A stretch of 64,000 bases of DNA from Planctomycetota bacterium (GTDB taxonomy: Bacteria; Planctomycetota; Planctomycetia; Planctomycetales; Planctomycetaceae), in assembly GCA_016872645.1 (NCBI GenBank), contig VGZH01000016.1:1-64000 (forward strand), written 5' to 3'. How positions within the stretch are numbered: position 1 is the stretch's first letter; each line of letters begins with the position of its first letter. The position numbers and the translations under genes are program-made. A model generated the notes under the pieces. That model did not search any database. It was not told the origin of the DNA and worked only from the letters and a program-made list of their open reading frames with translations. Below are positions 1 through 9,651 of this stretch, piece after piece.

Positions 1-214
1 AGCAAATCGACCCCAGTGAGAGAGTGACGGATCAAAAAGCAGCCAGCGCGCCGAAGCACTCGACACGTCGCGACGCACGTCCGGTGTGCGGAGCGCGATT
101 ACGCTCAAACGCCGAGTAAAACGCGGGTTGTCTACGCATCACAAGAACAGAACATGCCGTCAGAGCACACTTCAAAAGTTGCTCCGGCGCAAAGTTTATG
201 AAACACCACGATGT

Positions 215-484
215 TTAATCGCGAATAGCTCGCAAAACATCTTGGGCCTCAGAGTCAGGTTCAGAACCGTCGAGAAAATCCATTTCGTTTCTTGCCGGAA
301 CCAGTTCATCGAAGAGTGTGTTGAGTGTCCTCAACACATCGCGCTGACGAGCCGAAAGCCGAAACACGACAATTTGCTCGCGTTCGAGAGGCTGACCGGC
401 GGTGATCGGCGTTGCAGTCATCGGAACCCGTTTCCCTGGCCGCCGACAAGGCGACCGAATATCCCACAACTCTAGGTCACTCAC
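215..484 (-). CDS. Small hypothetical protein, 89 aa
   Basis: I do not recognise this protein. It is soluble and acidic towards the C terminus (a DFLDGSEPDSEAQDVL stretch), with a central segment (residues 36-62) that looks amphipathic and helical. No signal peptide or membrane segment is visible. It lies downstream of the FHA-cyclase gene on the same strand, about 145 bases after that gene's stop. A plus-strand frame (86-475) overlaps it, but that translation is rich in Arg/His/Cys and looks like an antisense shadow. The minus-strand product has the more protein-like composition, so I prefer it. It may be a real small gene or a remnant; no function can be given. Confidence 0.42.
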   Translation of the reverse strand: MSDLELWDIRSPCRRPGKRVPMTATPITAGQPLEREQIVVFRLSARQRDVLRTLNTLFDELVPARNEMDFLDGSEPDSEAQDVLRAIRD

Positions 485-553
485 CGGACACGCAACGGGC
501 TTTCTGAATTTTTCCAGAAAAAACCAAAGCCGCCCAATCGTTACGACCGGCTC

Positions 554-633
554 GTTGGTCAGTCTTTCCGGGTTGACTCAGTGTTCACTGGCGTCGTGTC
601 GTTCATTGGGGCAGGTTGAACAGCCTGACCTAC
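554..633. repeat. Imperfect palindromic element (GTAGGTCAG family), copy 1
   Basis: The left arm at 554-577 (GTTGGTCAGTCTTTCC...) and the right arm at 611-633 are inverted copies; the reverse complement of the right arm begins GTAGGTCAGGCTGTTC. The outer end of the right arm (CTAC, 630-633) contains the TAG stop codon of the FHA-cyclase gene. It resembles the elements at 7591-7672 and 44441-44522. Confidence 0.55.
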
Positions 634-2411
634 TTGCTCTGCAACGTGACGACGCCGTCCCAATTCGCGGGAGCTTTGCGGTTGTGCTGGGCGATCAAAG
701 CCAGCAAAAAGTCCTGCGCGCGGTCGGTCGCCGGCATGTCGTGCAGACAGCGATAGGCCGCTTCCCAACGCCCCGCGATGAAGTCGTCGACCCCTTGTTC
801 ATACCGAGCAAGATGTGCGTCGGTCAGTTCGGGCAGGTCAGCGGCGGAGGGGATCAGTTCGGAAACGATAAGTGGGGTCTCCAATCCCACCGGCAGCACC
901 TTGGCTAAGCGACGAACCCGTCCTTCGGTTGGATCGAGCCGTTCGCGAACCAGTGCGGCGAGAGTTTCGTCGAGCAGGATTGGCACACGCAGTTGGCTGG
1001 TCATGGTTTCGAGGCGGCTCGCGAGATTCACGACGGGGCCGAAGACGGTGACTTTCACTTGCTCAGCCGTACCGATCTTGCCGGCGACGGCACGGCCATG
1101 CGCGAGGCCGATTCCCATTTGGAAATTCGACAGCGGATGCCCAGCTTGTTGGAATGACTCCGCAAACAATTTGCGGATCCCCAACGCTGCTCGGCAGGCT
1201 TGCAGGGCAGACTCGTCGGACGAAAACGGCCAGCCCCAAAAACCAAGCGCGGCATCCCCCTGAAAATCTCCGGTCACGCCTCGATGTTGCAAGATGTGCG
1301 ATGTCATCACGCCGAGCGCCTGGCTGACGCGATTCAACAATCCAATCAGGTCACCTGCCGATTCTTCGGCGTGGTGACTGAATCCGCGCAGGTCGCAGAA
1401 CATCACGGTGACTTCGCATTCGCGCGGCGCGAGCGTTTCGGTATTCAGTTCGTTGCCCAGTGCGGACAAGATTGTCGGTGCGAAGAATTGCCGCAGTCCG
1501 GCCTGCTGGCGTTCCAGCCAATTGAGTCGCCGTACTGAACTGATGATTTCGGCGACCAGTTCGGCGAATTTCACGTGGGCTTGCAGGTGCATCGTCTCGG
1601 TCGCGGAAATGTTACCGTTGGTGAGCGGGCGTCCCTGTTTGCCGGCGACGTACAACCCCCAAGTCGCTTGCGGCCCGTCGAGGACCGGAGTGCAGAACGC
1701 CCAATCGAGCTCCGCGGCGGCGGTGTATTCCGGATTGGAATGCGCTGCCGTCGGCCAGAGATGCAGCACGCTGAATCGTCGCTGGAGAGCTTCCGTGACC
1801 AGACGCGAACTGGGACGAAATTCGCCGGCCGTTTCGCGGCGGCGCGTCCAATGCGCGAGCTCCACGTTGTCGCCGGCTCTGAGCCGTACGATCGCCACCG
1901 CTTCGGCTTGCGTCACTCCGGCCAGCAGCAGATTCGTGAGTCGGAAAAAGAGATCCTCATCGGTGCGTGCGCCGCTGATGACTTCCGGCAAGTGCATCAG
2001 GACTTCCATTTGCCGGTCGGCGTCACGAAAGCGGATTTGCCGAAGCGTCTGCGCATCGAACGTCATTTCCTGCATCGGTACTTCGGCCGACGGGGACAGC
2101 TCAATTCCTGGACGCATCAGATGAAACAGCGTCGCACCGAGCACGAATTGGTCGCCACCGCGCAGCTCACAGCGATCGACGATCTCACCGGAATGGATCA
2201 GCGAATTCGTCGCTTCAGCAAGCCGCTCGATTTGCACCCTTCCGTCGATCACAGTGACGCGGACATGTCGTCGCGAGATCGCCGCGTCCCAGGAAACGAT
2301 CAAATCCGCTTCCGTACCGCGACCCAAAACAAAACTCTGACCACTGGTCAGTGCGTGCTTCAAACGCTGCCGTGGTTCCGGACCTTCGGCGAGAAGTTCA
2401 AACTCGGGCAT
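630..2411 (-). CDS. FHA domain / class III adenylate-guanylate cyclase
   Basis: A 593-residue cytosolic signalling protein that probably makes a cyclic nucleotide in response to a phosphopeptide or small-molecule signal. The FHA domain is at about residues 25-100, with the typical GRGTEADL and SRRHV motifs that bind phosphothreonine. Residues about 140-290 look like a GAF-type sensor module. The class III cyclase domain follows at about 325-510: VMFCDLRGFS carries the first metal Asp, GDFQGDAALGFWG the second region, and VFGPVVNLASRLE the conserved C-terminal helix. The C-terminal 80 residues are helical. There is no transmembrane segment. Substrate (ATP or GTP) cannot be decided by eye. The gene's TAG stop lies within a palindromic repeat. 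Confidence 0.9.
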   Translation of the reverse strand: MPEFELLAEGPEPRQRLKHALTSGQSFVLGRGTEADLIVSWDAAISRRHVRVTVIDGRVQIERLAEATNSLIHSGEIVDRCELRGGDQFVLGATLFHLMRPGIELSPSAEVPMQEMTFDAQTLRQIRFRDADRQMEVLMHLPEVISGARTDEDLFFRLTNLLLAGVTQAEAVAIVRLRAGDNVELAHWTRRRETAGEFRPSSRLVTEALQRRFSVLHLWPTAAHSNPEYTAAAELDWAFCTPVLDGPQATWGLYVAGKQGRPLTNGNISATETMHLQAHVKFAELVAEIISSVRRLNWLERQQAGLRQFFAPTILSALGNELNTETLAPRECEVTVMFCDLRGFSHHAEESAGDLIGLLNRVSQALGVMTSHILQHRGVTGDFQGDAALGFWGWPFSSDESALQACRAALGIRKLFAESFQQAGHPLSNFQMGIGLAHGRAVAGKIGTAEQVKVTVFGPVVNLASRLETMTSQLRVPILLDETLAALVRERLDPTEGRVRRLAKVLPVGLETPLIVSELIPSAADLPELTDAHLARYEQGVDDFIAGRWEAAYRCLHDMPATDRAQDFLLALIAQHNRKAPANWDGVVTLQSK

Positions 2412-2431
2412 CGGAAGGAGTCGCCTGGCGT

Positions 2432-3187
2432 TTATCCGTAAATGTCGTGAGCCTGTTTATGGTCGAGTCGCTTCGCGCGGATCAGACCGTCAGTCAGCTT
2501 CTCGCCCTTGGGGTCGAGATACACCCGGCCGGTCGATTCCCCCTTGCCCGGACTGACGTTGAGCACATGAATGTTGAAGATGAATGCCGTTTCGGAGGTC
2601 GCCTGAAACCAGTGAATGTTGTCCTTGTGATCGGAAATTGAAGACGCCTCGCCGGTGTGAAACGTACGGTCGATCGTTGGCTTGATGAGAATGTGCGAGT
2701 CTTCATCTTTGATACGGTCGTACAGCCGGCCTTGAAAATCTCCTTTGAGAATCAGGAAAGACGTCGCCATGTTGTTATGCCCGTGCGGTACGACGGAGCG
2801 TCCCTTTTTGAGCGCGAAGACTTGCCGGCCGAAGACGTATTCGGTCGGCAGTCCTTCGACCTTCGGGAACTTCGGTCGCAGACTGTTGGCTCCGTTGTCC
2901 ACGATCTTCAGATCTTTGGTGATCGCGTCGAAGTCGATCAACCGCATCACGTCGGCCGGGTCGATTTTCTGAAACAACGCTTCGATCTGCTTTTGCCAAT
3001 CGACCTGCTTGAGCTTCTGTCCCTGCACGTCCGCTGCCAGCGAATTGACTTGTTTGAGCCACTCAATCGCCGCCGGCTTCACTTCGTCGGCAAATGCATC
3101 TGCCCGGAAGATCGTTTCGAGTAATGAGTATCCTAACAGCGAACCGAGCGTGGATTGCGTGAACTCACGGCGCGAGAACTGTGACAT
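2432..3187 (-). CDS. Exported (Tat-type) cupin-like protein
   Basis: A 251-residue protein starting with a twin-arginine motif (SRREF, residues 5-9) and a short hydrophobic stretch, so it is probably exported folded by the Tat system. The middle and C-terminal part looks like a cupin beta-barrel. A first metal-type motif VPHGHNN sits near residue 131, followed by a glycine-rich turn (LKGDFQGRLYD), and a second His motif DHKDNIHWF near residue 188. These suggest a metal-dependent dioxygenase or a sugar/thiol-binding cupin, but the substrate is unknown. It is 20 bases upstream of the FHA-cyclase gene on the same strand, so the two may be co-transcribed. The fold assignment is inferred from motifs only. 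Confidence 0.7.
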   Translation of the reverse strand: MSQFSRREFTQSTLGSLLGYSLLETIFRADAFADEVKPAAIEWLKQVNSLAADVQGQKLKQVDWQKQIEALFQKIDPADVMRLIDFDAITKDLKIVDNGANSLRPKFPKVEGLPTEYVFGRQVFALKKGRSVVPHGHNNMATSFLILKGDFQGRLYDRIKDEDSHILIKPTIDRTFHTGEASSISDHKDNIHWFQATSETAFIFNIHVLNVSPGKGESTGRVYLDPKGEKLTDGLIRAKRLDHKQAHDIYG

Positions 3188-3287
3188 GACGTGGCCTTTC
3201 TGGTGGTGGAAGGGGCACTGCTGCGGCGGATTGTAGCAGCCGAACGAGAGGCCGGGAGGGGGAAGCCCATCGTTGCGCGGGCGAAGC

Positions 3288-3788
3288 TCAATCCAACATT
3301 AATTGCAGAATGTGGACTCCAAGCCGCCGGCCGAACTTCAGACCAACTTCTTTCAGAAGTCCGACGCGAGTGAAACCGACGCTTTCGTTGATGTGCAGGC
3401 TCTCGCCGCTTCCTTCCGCGACGCGAGCGATCAGCGAATGGAAACCGAGCCGTCTGGCTGCGGCGATGATGGCAACTTTGAGTTGGCGGCCGATACCTTG
3501 GCCACGGAAGTCGCTCGCCACGTAAAAGGAGGTTTCGCCGGTGTCGTCGTAGGCTCGGCGATCTGACCAGCGAGTCACAGAGGCCCAGCCGATCACTTGA
3601 CCATCGACTTCGGCGACTAGGATCGGATGCCGCTCGTCGTGTGAATCGAACCACCGCCGCCGTTCGTCAGGCGTTTTCGTCTCGGTGTCAAACGTCGCGG
3701 TCGTCATCAAAATCGCGGCGTTGTAGATGTCAGTGATCGCCGGCAAATCCGCGATCTCCGCGGCTCGAATCCGAACCTCCATGGACAT
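3288..3788 (-). CDS. GNAT N-acetyltransferase (phosphinothricin acetyltransferase-like)
   Basis: A 166-residue GNAT-family acetyltransferase. The N-terminal IRAAEIADLPAITDIYNAAI and the acetyl-CoA loop FRGQGIGRQLK (Q/R-x-x-G-x-G/A type) near residue 98 are diagnostic. The arrangement ITDIYN...FDTE...RRRWFDSH is that of the PAT/YncA-type subgroup, which acetylates amino-acid-like amines such as phosphinothricin or methionine sulfone. The true substrate is unknown. The start at 3788 is chosen because GGAGG lies five bases upstream. Longer in-frame extensions run back into the sulfatase gene in an alternative frame and are not credible. It starts 13 bases after the sulfatase stop, so it is probably in the same operon. 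Confidence 0.85.
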   Translation of the reverse strand: MSMEVRIRAAEIADLPAITDIYNAAILMTTATFDTETKTPDERRRWFDSHDERHPILVAEVDGQVIGWASVTRWSDRRAYDDTGETSFYVASDFRGQGIGRQLKVAIIAAARRLGFHSLIARVAEGSGESLHINESVGFTRVGLLKEVGLKFGRRLGVHILQLMLD

Positions 3789-3801
3789 GTGAGCCTCCGG
3801 T

Positions 3802-5253
3802 CTACTTCTTGGGCTTGGCAACGACGGCATCCATTCCCGCTCGCCAGGCGGACAGCTTGTTTCGCATGGCGGCGGCAGTGCCATCTGGCTTGAGTCGCGA
3901 CGAATCAAAGTCCTGGTATAGCCGTTTGTACCACGCGGGATCGAAGTCCGGATTAGAGGAGTTGCCTTGTGCTCCAACGGACTTTCGCCAAGCGGCGAGG
4001 TGGTTCTGCATGACCGCGGCTCGCTGTTTGTCCGTCGCAAAGAGGTCATGTTCTTCGGCGGGATCGTCTGCCAGATTGAACAACTCGAGGCGGTGGTCCT
4101 CGTAGTGTTCGATCAACTTCCAGACACCATCTCGAATCGCCCCGGCGGGGCGGCCGCCTTGATTGTTGTAGTGCGGGAAGTGCCACAGCAGCGGACGAGC
4201 CGCCATCGCCCCCCCCTTCAGCAGCGGTACGAGACTCGCGCCATCCGACTTGGTCGCCTCAAATGACACACCACACAGATCAAGGATCGTTGGCAGCCAG
4301 TCGGTGTTGATGACCGGTGTGTCGGTGATTTTGCCCGCTGGCACGACGCCTGGCAGTCGCACGATCAGCGGGATGCGCAGCCCTCCTTCGTAGAGGTAGC
4401 CCTTGCCCGCGCGGAACGGCGTGTTGTGAGTCGGTGCATCCTCCTTCAGTTCGGGAAGGTGGACTCCGCCGTTGTCCGAAGTGAAAACGACCAGCGTGTT
4501 GTCGCGCAGCTTGAGTTCGTCCAAAGCGTCGAGCAACCGACCGACGCAGTCGTCGAGCGTGTTGACCACAGCGGCATACATTGGATTGAAGCTGTCTTGA
4601 AACTTCGCGATCAGTTCCGGCTTTGCGGCCAGCGGGATATGCGGATTGTTGTGCGGCAGGTAGAGAAGGAACGGCTTGTCCTTGTTCGCTCGGACGAAGT
4701 TGATCGCGTGAGTGGTCAAGTCGTACTCCCCTTTGCCACCTTCGTCGGCAGTCGGAGGAGTGTTGGGCCTGCCGGCGTGGACGAAATCGAAACCTTGTTC
4801 CTTCGGTCCGAAGCCCGTGCCACCCAGATGCCACTTACCGATGCAGGCGGTTGCGTAGCCGGCCGACTTAAGGTGCTCGGCCAGCGTCGTGTGCTCCAGC
4901 GCGAGCTGCATGTTGATTTTCGGATGCAGCAACTTCTGCGACGGAGCATCGCCGCGTCCCGGAAGAAACGTCGTGAGGTGCAACCGCGCGGGAGTCAGTC
5001 CGGACATGATTGCCGCTCGTGACGGCGAGCAAATCGGCTGAGCACAATACGCCGAGGTGAAGCGCATTCCCTCCGCCGCCAGCCGGTCCAATCGAGGCGT
5101 TGCCTGATCCTTTCGGCCGTAACAACTCAGATCATTGATGCCGAGATCATCCACCAGGATGAAAACGATGTTCGGCGGTCGTTGATCGGCAGCGAATCCC
5201 AGTGAGGATAAGCAACACAAAGCAACCGCCAGTAGTTCTCGAAGCCCTTGCAT
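3802..5253 (-). CDS. Exported sulfatase (formylglycine-dependent, arylsulfatase family)
   Basis: A 483-residue sulfatase with an N-terminal signal peptide (cleavage plausible after GFAA, near residue 22). Metal-binding Asp residues occur in ILVDDLG. The catalytic C-x-P-S-R signature is intact as CSPSR at residues 75-79, so Cys75 should be converted to formylglycine by a maturase encoded elsewhere. GKWHLGG and the later TSDNGG motif complete the active site. Sulfatases of this type remove sulfate esters from polysaccharides or small aryl esters in the periplasm, and planctomycetes carry many paralogues for algal polymer use. The substrate is unknown. No S1-subfamily assignment is possible from sequence reading alone. 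Confidence 0.93.
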   Translation of the reverse strand: MQGLRELLAVALCCLSSLGFAADQRPPNIVFILVDDLGINDLSCYGRKDQATPRLDRLAAEGMRFTSAYCAQPICSPSRAAIMSGLTPARLHLTTFLPGRGDAPSQKLLHPKINMQLALEHTTLAEHLKSAGYATACIGKWHLGGTGFGPKEQGFDFVHAGRPNTPPTADEGGKGEYDLTTHAINFVRANKDKPFLLYLPHNNPHIPLAAKPELIAKFQDSFNPMYAAVVNTLDDCVGRLLDALDELKLRDNTLVVFTSDNGGVHLPELKEDAPTHNTPFRAGKGYLYEGGLRIPLIVRLPGVVPAGKITDTPVINTDWLPTILDLCGVSFEATKSDGASLVPLLKGGAMAARPLLWHFPHYNNQGGRPAGAIRDGVWKLIEHYEDHRLELFNLADDPAEEHDLFATDKQRAAVMQNHLAAWRKSVGAQGNSSNPDFDPAWYKRLYQDFDSSRLKPDGTAAAMRNKLSAWRAGMDAVVAKPKK

Positions 5254-5419
5254 CGATTCGTCCTCTGATTGTCACTCTCTGCGTCTTGTCGCCCGGACGC
5301 GAGGTTCGTCCCCGAGACGGTTTCCCAAAGTCCCCCTCAAGTTGCGAGCCCTCTGCAAACCCAGTAGCTTGTTCGGCGTATCAGGGCAATATTCCGCACC
5401 TTTTGGCTCGGAGAACGAT

Positions 5420-6367
5420 ATGCGACAGTTGGCGATTCTGGTAGCGGTGATCGGTTTGCTGGGGGTGGCGGCGACATGGAAGGTCACGGGGGCTCCGACG
5501 GGTGGGATTCCGGCGACCGCCAAAGATGGCTTGTCGATTCGCGTCGAAGCCAAGAACCCGTTCACACATCTCGAAATCAATCGCCGGCCAAACAGTTTTC
5601 AGTTCGCGATCGTTTCGGATCGCACCGGTGGACGCCGGCCTGGTGTGTTCTCGCGAGCGGTCGAGAAGATCAACCTCTTGCAGCCAGAGTTCGTGATCTC
5701 CGTCGGCGACTTGATCGAAGGCTACTCCGAAGACCCCGGTGCGTGGGCGCTCGAATGGAGCGAGTTTGAAACCAAGCTCAGTCACTTTCAGATGCCGTTT
5801 TTCTTCTGCCCTGGAAACCACGACATCAGCAATCTGCCGATGGGCAAAGAATGGCAACGCAAGTTCGGCCGAGCCTACTACGAATTCCGCTACCAAGACT
5901 GCCTGTTCGTGGTGCTCAACACTGAGGACGAACCGAAGAAGGATCGCGAGTACTTCTTCACGCCCGAACAGCGTGCGTGGCTGAAGCAGGTCTTGGAGAA
6001 TAACAAAGACGTCCGTTGGACGTTCGTGTTCATGCACAAGCCGGTCTGGTCGATCACGAAACACAAAGACCCGGCGGACAACTCGACAACGCTGGGTTGG
6101 GATGAAATTGAAGCCTCGCTGCAAGGCCGCAAGCACACGGTTTTCTCGGGACACAATCACGTTTACGCCAAGAGCGTTCGCAATGGTATGGACTACTACA
6201 TCCTGGCGACGACCGGAGGAGCCTCGACGCTGACTGGCCTGAAGGATGGCAAGTTCGACCATTTCTGTTGGGTCACGATGAAGGATTCCGAGCCGATCGT
6301 TGCCAACATTCTGCTCGACGGCGTTGAAGACAAAAACATCCGCACCGTCGCGCCGAACGGGCGGTAG
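5420..6367 (+). CDS. Exported calcineurin-like metallophosphoesterase
   Basis: A 315-residue protein with an N-terminal hydrophobic signal/anchor (LAILVAVIGLLGVAATW). The metallophosphoesterase motifs are in order: a D-x-T-G variant (SDRTGG), GDLIEGY, the CPGNHD motif near residue 140, a central His (MHKPVW) and the closing SGHNHVYAKS. It should be a binuclear-metal phosphatase or phosphodiesterase acting outside the cytoplasm; the substrate is unknown. I start at 5420 rather than at the more distal frame opening because the hydrophobic signal begins there. The TAG stop (6365-6367) is the first codon of an imperfect palindrome that separates it from the convergent gcvT. Confidence 0.87.
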   Translation: MRQLAILVAVIGLLGVAATWKVTGAPTGGIPATAKDGLSIRVEAKNPFTHLEINRRPNSFQFAIVSDRTGGRRPGVFSRAVEKINLLQPEFVISVGDLIEGYSEDPGAWALEWSEFETKLSHFQMPFFFCPGNHDISNLPMGKEWQRKFGRAYYEFRYQDCLFVVLNTEDEPKKDREYFFTPEQRAWLKQVLENNKDVRWTFVFMHKPVWSITKHKDPADNSTTLGWDEIEASLQGRKHTVFSGHNHVYAKSVRNGMDYYILATTGGASTLTGLKDGKFDHFCWVTMKDSEPIVANILLDGVEDKNIRTVAPNGR

Positions 6368-6489
6368 CACCTTACAGTGCGGTGTCTCAGCACCGCTTTT
6401 GTCGCTTGGCTTTGGATCGCCTGAGAGAACAAAAATCGTTCGCCGATTGATCCGAAGCGGTGCTGATGCATCGCATTCGTAATGTTACG
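6364..6489. repeat. Imperfect palindromic element between convergent genes
   Basis: The left part (from 6364, GTAGCACCTTACAGTGCGGTG...TCAGCACCGC) is mirrored on the right by AAGCGGTGCTGA...TGCG...GTTACGCC (6455-6489). The core TCAGCACCGC/GCGGTGCTGA is exact over ten bases; outer parts are decayed. The metallophosphoesterase stop (TAG, 6365-6367) and the gcvT stop (TAA, read from 6487-6485) both fall in the outer ends. Confidence 0.6.
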
Positions 6490-7579
6490 CCTTCGCTCGC
6501 CGATAAAACGGCAACTCGACGATCGTGGCTCGCTCACACTGACCGCGCACATTCAATTCAACATCGGCTCCAAGGGCGGTCGCCGTGCGTTCGACGTAGG
6601 CCATCGCGATCGACTTTTCGAGCGTCGGCGAAAACGTGCCCGACGTCACCTCGCCGATATCCACCTGTCCCGCCAGCACCTGTGTCCCTTCGCGAGCGAT
6701 CCGTCGACCGGCCAAGACCAAGCCGACTCGCTTCTTCGCCGGTGGCTGAGGCTTCTCCAGCAACGCGGCCTTGCCGATGAAATCTTTTGTCTGCGGCTTC
6801 ACCGCGAACGACAATCCCGCTGAGATGGGGTCGATCGACTCGGATAATTCGTGACCGTACAGCGGCATCGCGGCTTCCAGTCGCAGCGTGTCACGACAAC
6901 CGAGTCCACACGGCAGCAAACCGGCCGAGGCTCCCCGTTCGATCAACGCCTCCCACAACTTCGCTCCGTGTTCGCGAGGTGCGATGACCTCAAAGCCATC
7001 TTCGCCGGTGTAGCCAGTGCGACTGACGATGCCGCGCACGCCGAGCACGTCGGCTCCACAACTGAAGTAGTATTTCATCCCTGCAAGATCGACGTCGATC
7101 AGCGACGAAAGCAGTTCGATCGACTTCGGGCCTTGCAACGCGAGCATTGACCATTCCGCGGACATGTCCTCGACCGTAACGTTGAACCCAACACGATGTC
7201 GCTCGATCCAATCGATGATTTTCAGTCGGTTGGAGGCGTTCACGACCAGCAGATGCCAGCCGTCGAGTTTCGTCACAAGCACGTCATCCAGTACGCCGCC
7301 CGCTTCGTTGCAAATCAACGAATACCGCACCTGACAATCCTTGAGCGAGGCGACATCGTTCGTCAGCAAATGGTCGAGAAACTGTTCCGAATCTGGGCCG
7401 GAGAACCTCAGCCGTCCCATGTGCGCGATATCGAACAGTCCCGCTGCGCGGCGCACGGAGTGATGCTCCTGGGTGATCGAGAGGTACTGCACCGGCATGT
7501 GCCAGCCACCGAACTCGACCATCCGGCCTCCGTTCGCCGCGTGCCAATCATGCAGAGGCGTTTGCAACAAGTCGGACAT
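6485..7579 (-). CDS. gcvT: Glycine cleavage system aminomethyltransferase (T protein)
   Basis: A 364-residue cytosolic folate-binding T protein, the usual length for GcvT. It transfers the aminomethyl group from lipoylated H protein to tetrahydrofolate, giving methylene-THF and ammonia. Visible family features are TPLHDWHAANGG and MVEFGGWHMPVQY near the N terminus, DVLVTKL, SRTGYTGEDGFEV and LGCRDTLRLEA in the centre, and VTSGTFSPTLEKSIAMAYV near the C terminus. The start at 7579 matches the family N terminus; the upstream extension is repeat-derived. No gcvH or gcvP is adjacent, so the rest of the complex is encoded elsewhere. A palindromic element lies in its leader region. Confidence 0.94.
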   Translation of the reverse strand: MSDLLQTPLHDWHAANGGRMVEFGGWHMPVQYLSITQEHHSVRRAAGLFDIAHMGRLRFSGPDSEQFLDHLLTNDVASLKDCQVRYSLICNEAGGVLDDVLVTKLDGWHLLVVNASNRLKIIDWIERHRVGFNVTVEDMSAEWSMLALQGPKSIELLSSLIDVDLAGMKYYFSCGADVLGVRGIVSRTGYTGEDGFEVIAPREHGAKLWEALIERGASAGLLPCGLGCRDTLRLEAAMPLYGHELSESIDPISAGLSFAVKPQTKDFIGKAALLEKPQPPAKKRVGLVLAGRRIAREGTQVLAGQVDIGEVTSGTFSPTLEKSIAMAYVERTATALGADVELNVRGQCERATIVELPFYRRAKA

Positions 7580-7590
7580 GAGTGCCTTTC

Positions 7591-7672
7591 GTAGGTCAGC
7601 CTTTCCCGGCTGACTCAATTGAGGATCGAGGTCATTCGCAGCGTTCGGATCAGCCGGGAAAGGCGGACCTAC
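7591..7672. repeat. Near-perfect palindromic element (GTAGGTCAG family), copy 2
   Basis: Left arm 7591-7613 (GTAGGTCAGCCTTTCCCGG...) and right arm 7650-7672 are inverted copies matching at all but one of 23 positions, with a 36-base spacer. The right end (CTAC) contains the TAG stop codon of the dehydratase gene (7669-7671). The left arm lies just upstream of the gcvT start. Confidence 0.8.
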
Positions 7673-9651
7673 TTTGCTGCCGCAATCACTTTCGCCAGCG
7701 CATCCGCGTCGTACACGCATCCGCCCCAAGTCCCGCCTCCAAGTTGTTGCAGCAACGCCCAGAGTTTCGTGTCATCAGGAAGCTGCGGGTCAGGCAGCAA
7801 CGGCTGAGCGGGTTCGCGCTCGGCAAGGATTCTGGCACCCGCTTCCCACGAGAATCGGCGGCTCGCGTCACCCACGAGATTCAAGCTGCCTTCCAGCGTG
7901 TTGCGGTCGATGATGATCTCGATCATATCGCCGTCCCGGAGCTTGCCGATCGGGCCGCCAGCTAATGCTTCGGGGCCGACGTGGCCGATGCAGGCTCCGG
8001 TTGAAACACCGGAGAAGCGCGCGTCAGTGATCAGCGCCACGTCTTTTCCAAACGACAGGTATTTCAACGCCGAGGTGAGCTGAAACGTCTCTTCCATACC
8101 GGCTCCAAGCGGCCCGCGGCACATCAGCACGATCACGTCTCCCGCTTCGATGGACTTCGCACCGCGCCCTTTCACCGCCGCGATCGCGTCCCGCTCGGAG
8201 GTAAACACCTTCGCCGGGCCGAGCTTGCGATACACACCGTCGGCATTCACCACGCTGGGATCAATCGCCGTACTTTTAATGACCGAGCCTTCAGGAGCGA
8301 TGTTACCGACAGGGAACGTCACGGTACTTGTCAAGCCGCGAGTGCGAGCACGTTTCGGCGACATGACCACGTCATCGGGATCGACACCGTCGGCCGAACG
8401 CAGCAACGCTTTGAGTTCGCGGCGACGATCCGATTGCTCCCACCAGTCGAGCACTTCGCTCAGTGGCCGCCCCGTCGCAGTTAAAGCGTTCAATTGCAGC
8501 AATCCCAAGGTTCGCAGATGCAGCATCACTTCGGGGACGCCTCCGGCCAGGAAGAACTGCACGGTCGGATGTCCCTTGGGGCCGTTTGGCAGGACATCGA
8601 CCAGGCGGGGCACTTGGCGATTAATCCGATTCCAATCATCGACGGCCGGTCGCTTCAGCCCGGCTGCGTACGCGATCGCCGGAATGTGCAGCAACAGATT
8701 CGTCGAGCCACCGCACGCCGCATGAACCACCATCGCATTGTGCAGCGAATCATCGGTGAGCAATTTGCGCATCGTCAGCCCCGCAGCTTCCATCGCGATA
8801 ATGGCACGAGCCGATCGCCGAGCTGCATCCAACCAGATCGCCTGTCCCGACGGCATCAATGCGGTGTGAGGCAACGCCAGGCCCAGCGCTTCGGCCACAA
8901 CCTGCGACGTCGCCGCCGTTCCTAAGAACTGGCAGCCTCCACCCGCGCTGCCACAGGCTCGGCAACCCATGTCCTGAGCGTATTCGAGCGTCACTTCGCC
9001 GTGAGCGAAGCGTGCTCCCAGCGATTGCACCTTGCCAGCGTCTTCCGCATCGCGAGTCGGCAATGTGACTCCACCGGGCACGATCACACAGGGCAAATCG
9101 TGCTGAGCCGCCAAGGCCATCATCGTCGCGGGCAGTCCCTTGTCGCAGGTCGCAATGCCGATGACGCCGCGCCGTGTGGGCAACGAACGAATCAACCGCT
9201 TCAGTACGATCGCCGCATCGTTGCGATATGCCAGGCTATCCATCATCGCGACAGTTCCCTGCGACCGCCCGTCGCAGGGATCGCTGACATACGCCGCGAA
9301 CGGCAGTTTTTCGAGCCGATTCAATTCCTCGGCCGCCGCCCGCATCAGCAAGCCGACTTCCCAGTGCCCGGTGTGATACCCTAACGCAATCGGCCGCCCG
9401 CTCTCGTCCCGGATGCCGCCTTGAGTGCTGACGATCAAAAACTGAGGACGCCCCAACTGGGATGCTTCCCACCCCATACCCGCATTCTGCGTCATGCCAA
9501 ACAAGTCACCCGACGGAGCATCCAGTAACATGCTTTCCGTGAACGGCATCCGCCCCACCGGCCCCGGACCATTTGTCACGATTTTGAAAAGCTGTGGGTC
9601 ATCCGAGTCGAGGAGAGAACCGACGAGAGTTTGCATTCTGGATTCATTCAC
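7669..9651 (-). CDS. yjhG: IlvD/Edd-family dehydratase, YjhG/YagF type (probable D-xylonate dehydratase)
   Basis: A 660-residue iron-sulfur dehydratase. The length, the N-terminal [24 protein letters not shown] region, and the order of cysteine motifs ([48 protein letters not shown]) fit the YjhG/YagF group rather than ordinary IlvD. These enzymes dehydrate D-xylonate to 2-keto-3-deoxy-xylonate. C-terminal motifs [18 protein letters not shown] and [23 protein letters not shown] are typical of the superfamily. It is divergent from nadA. No other pentose-catabolic gene is next to it, so the physiological substrate (xylonate or another aldonate) is an inference. The stop codon is contributed by a palindromic repeat. 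Confidence 0.85.
   Translation of the reverse strand: MNESRMQTLVGSLLDSDDPQLFKIVTNGPGPVGRMPFTESMLLDAPSGDLFGMTQNAGMGWEASQLGRPQFLIVSTQGGIRDESGRPIALGYHTGHWEVGLLMRAAAEELNRLEKLPFAAYVSDPCDGRSQGTVAMMDSLAYRNDAAIVLKRLIRSLPTRRGVIGIATCDKGLPATMMALAAQHDLPCVIVPGGVTLPTRDAEDAGKVQSLGARFAHGEVTLEYAQDMGCRACGSAGGGCQFLGTAATSQVVAEALGLALPHTALMPSGQAIWLDAARRSARAIIAMEAAGLTMRKLLTDDSLHNAMVVHAACGGSTNLLLHIPAIAYAAGLKRPAVDDWNRINRQVPRLVDVLPNGPKGHPTVQFFLAGGVPEVMLHLRTLGLLQLNALTATGRPLSEVLDWWEQSDRRRELKALLRSADGVDPDDVVMSPKRARTRGLTSTVTFPVGNIAPEGSVIKSTAIDPSVVNADGVYRKLGPAKVFTSERDAIAAVKGRGAKSIEAGDVIVLMCRGPLGAGMEETFQLTSALKYLSFGKDVALITDARFSGVSTGACIGHVGPEALAGGPIGKLRDGDMIEIIIDRNTLEGSLNLVGDASRRFSWEAGARILAEREPAQPLLPDPQLPDDTKLWALLQQLGGGTWGGCVYDADALAKVIAAAK

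Noticed and set aside
86-475. Plus-strand open frame of 129 codons
   Set aside because: It overlaps the minus-strand 89-aa gene and its translation is Arg/His/Cys rich, which is typical of an antisense shadow.
5381-6370. Long minus-strand open frame antisense to the metallophosphoesterase
   Set aside because: It has no recognisable domain and mirrors a real gene with clear motifs on the other strand.
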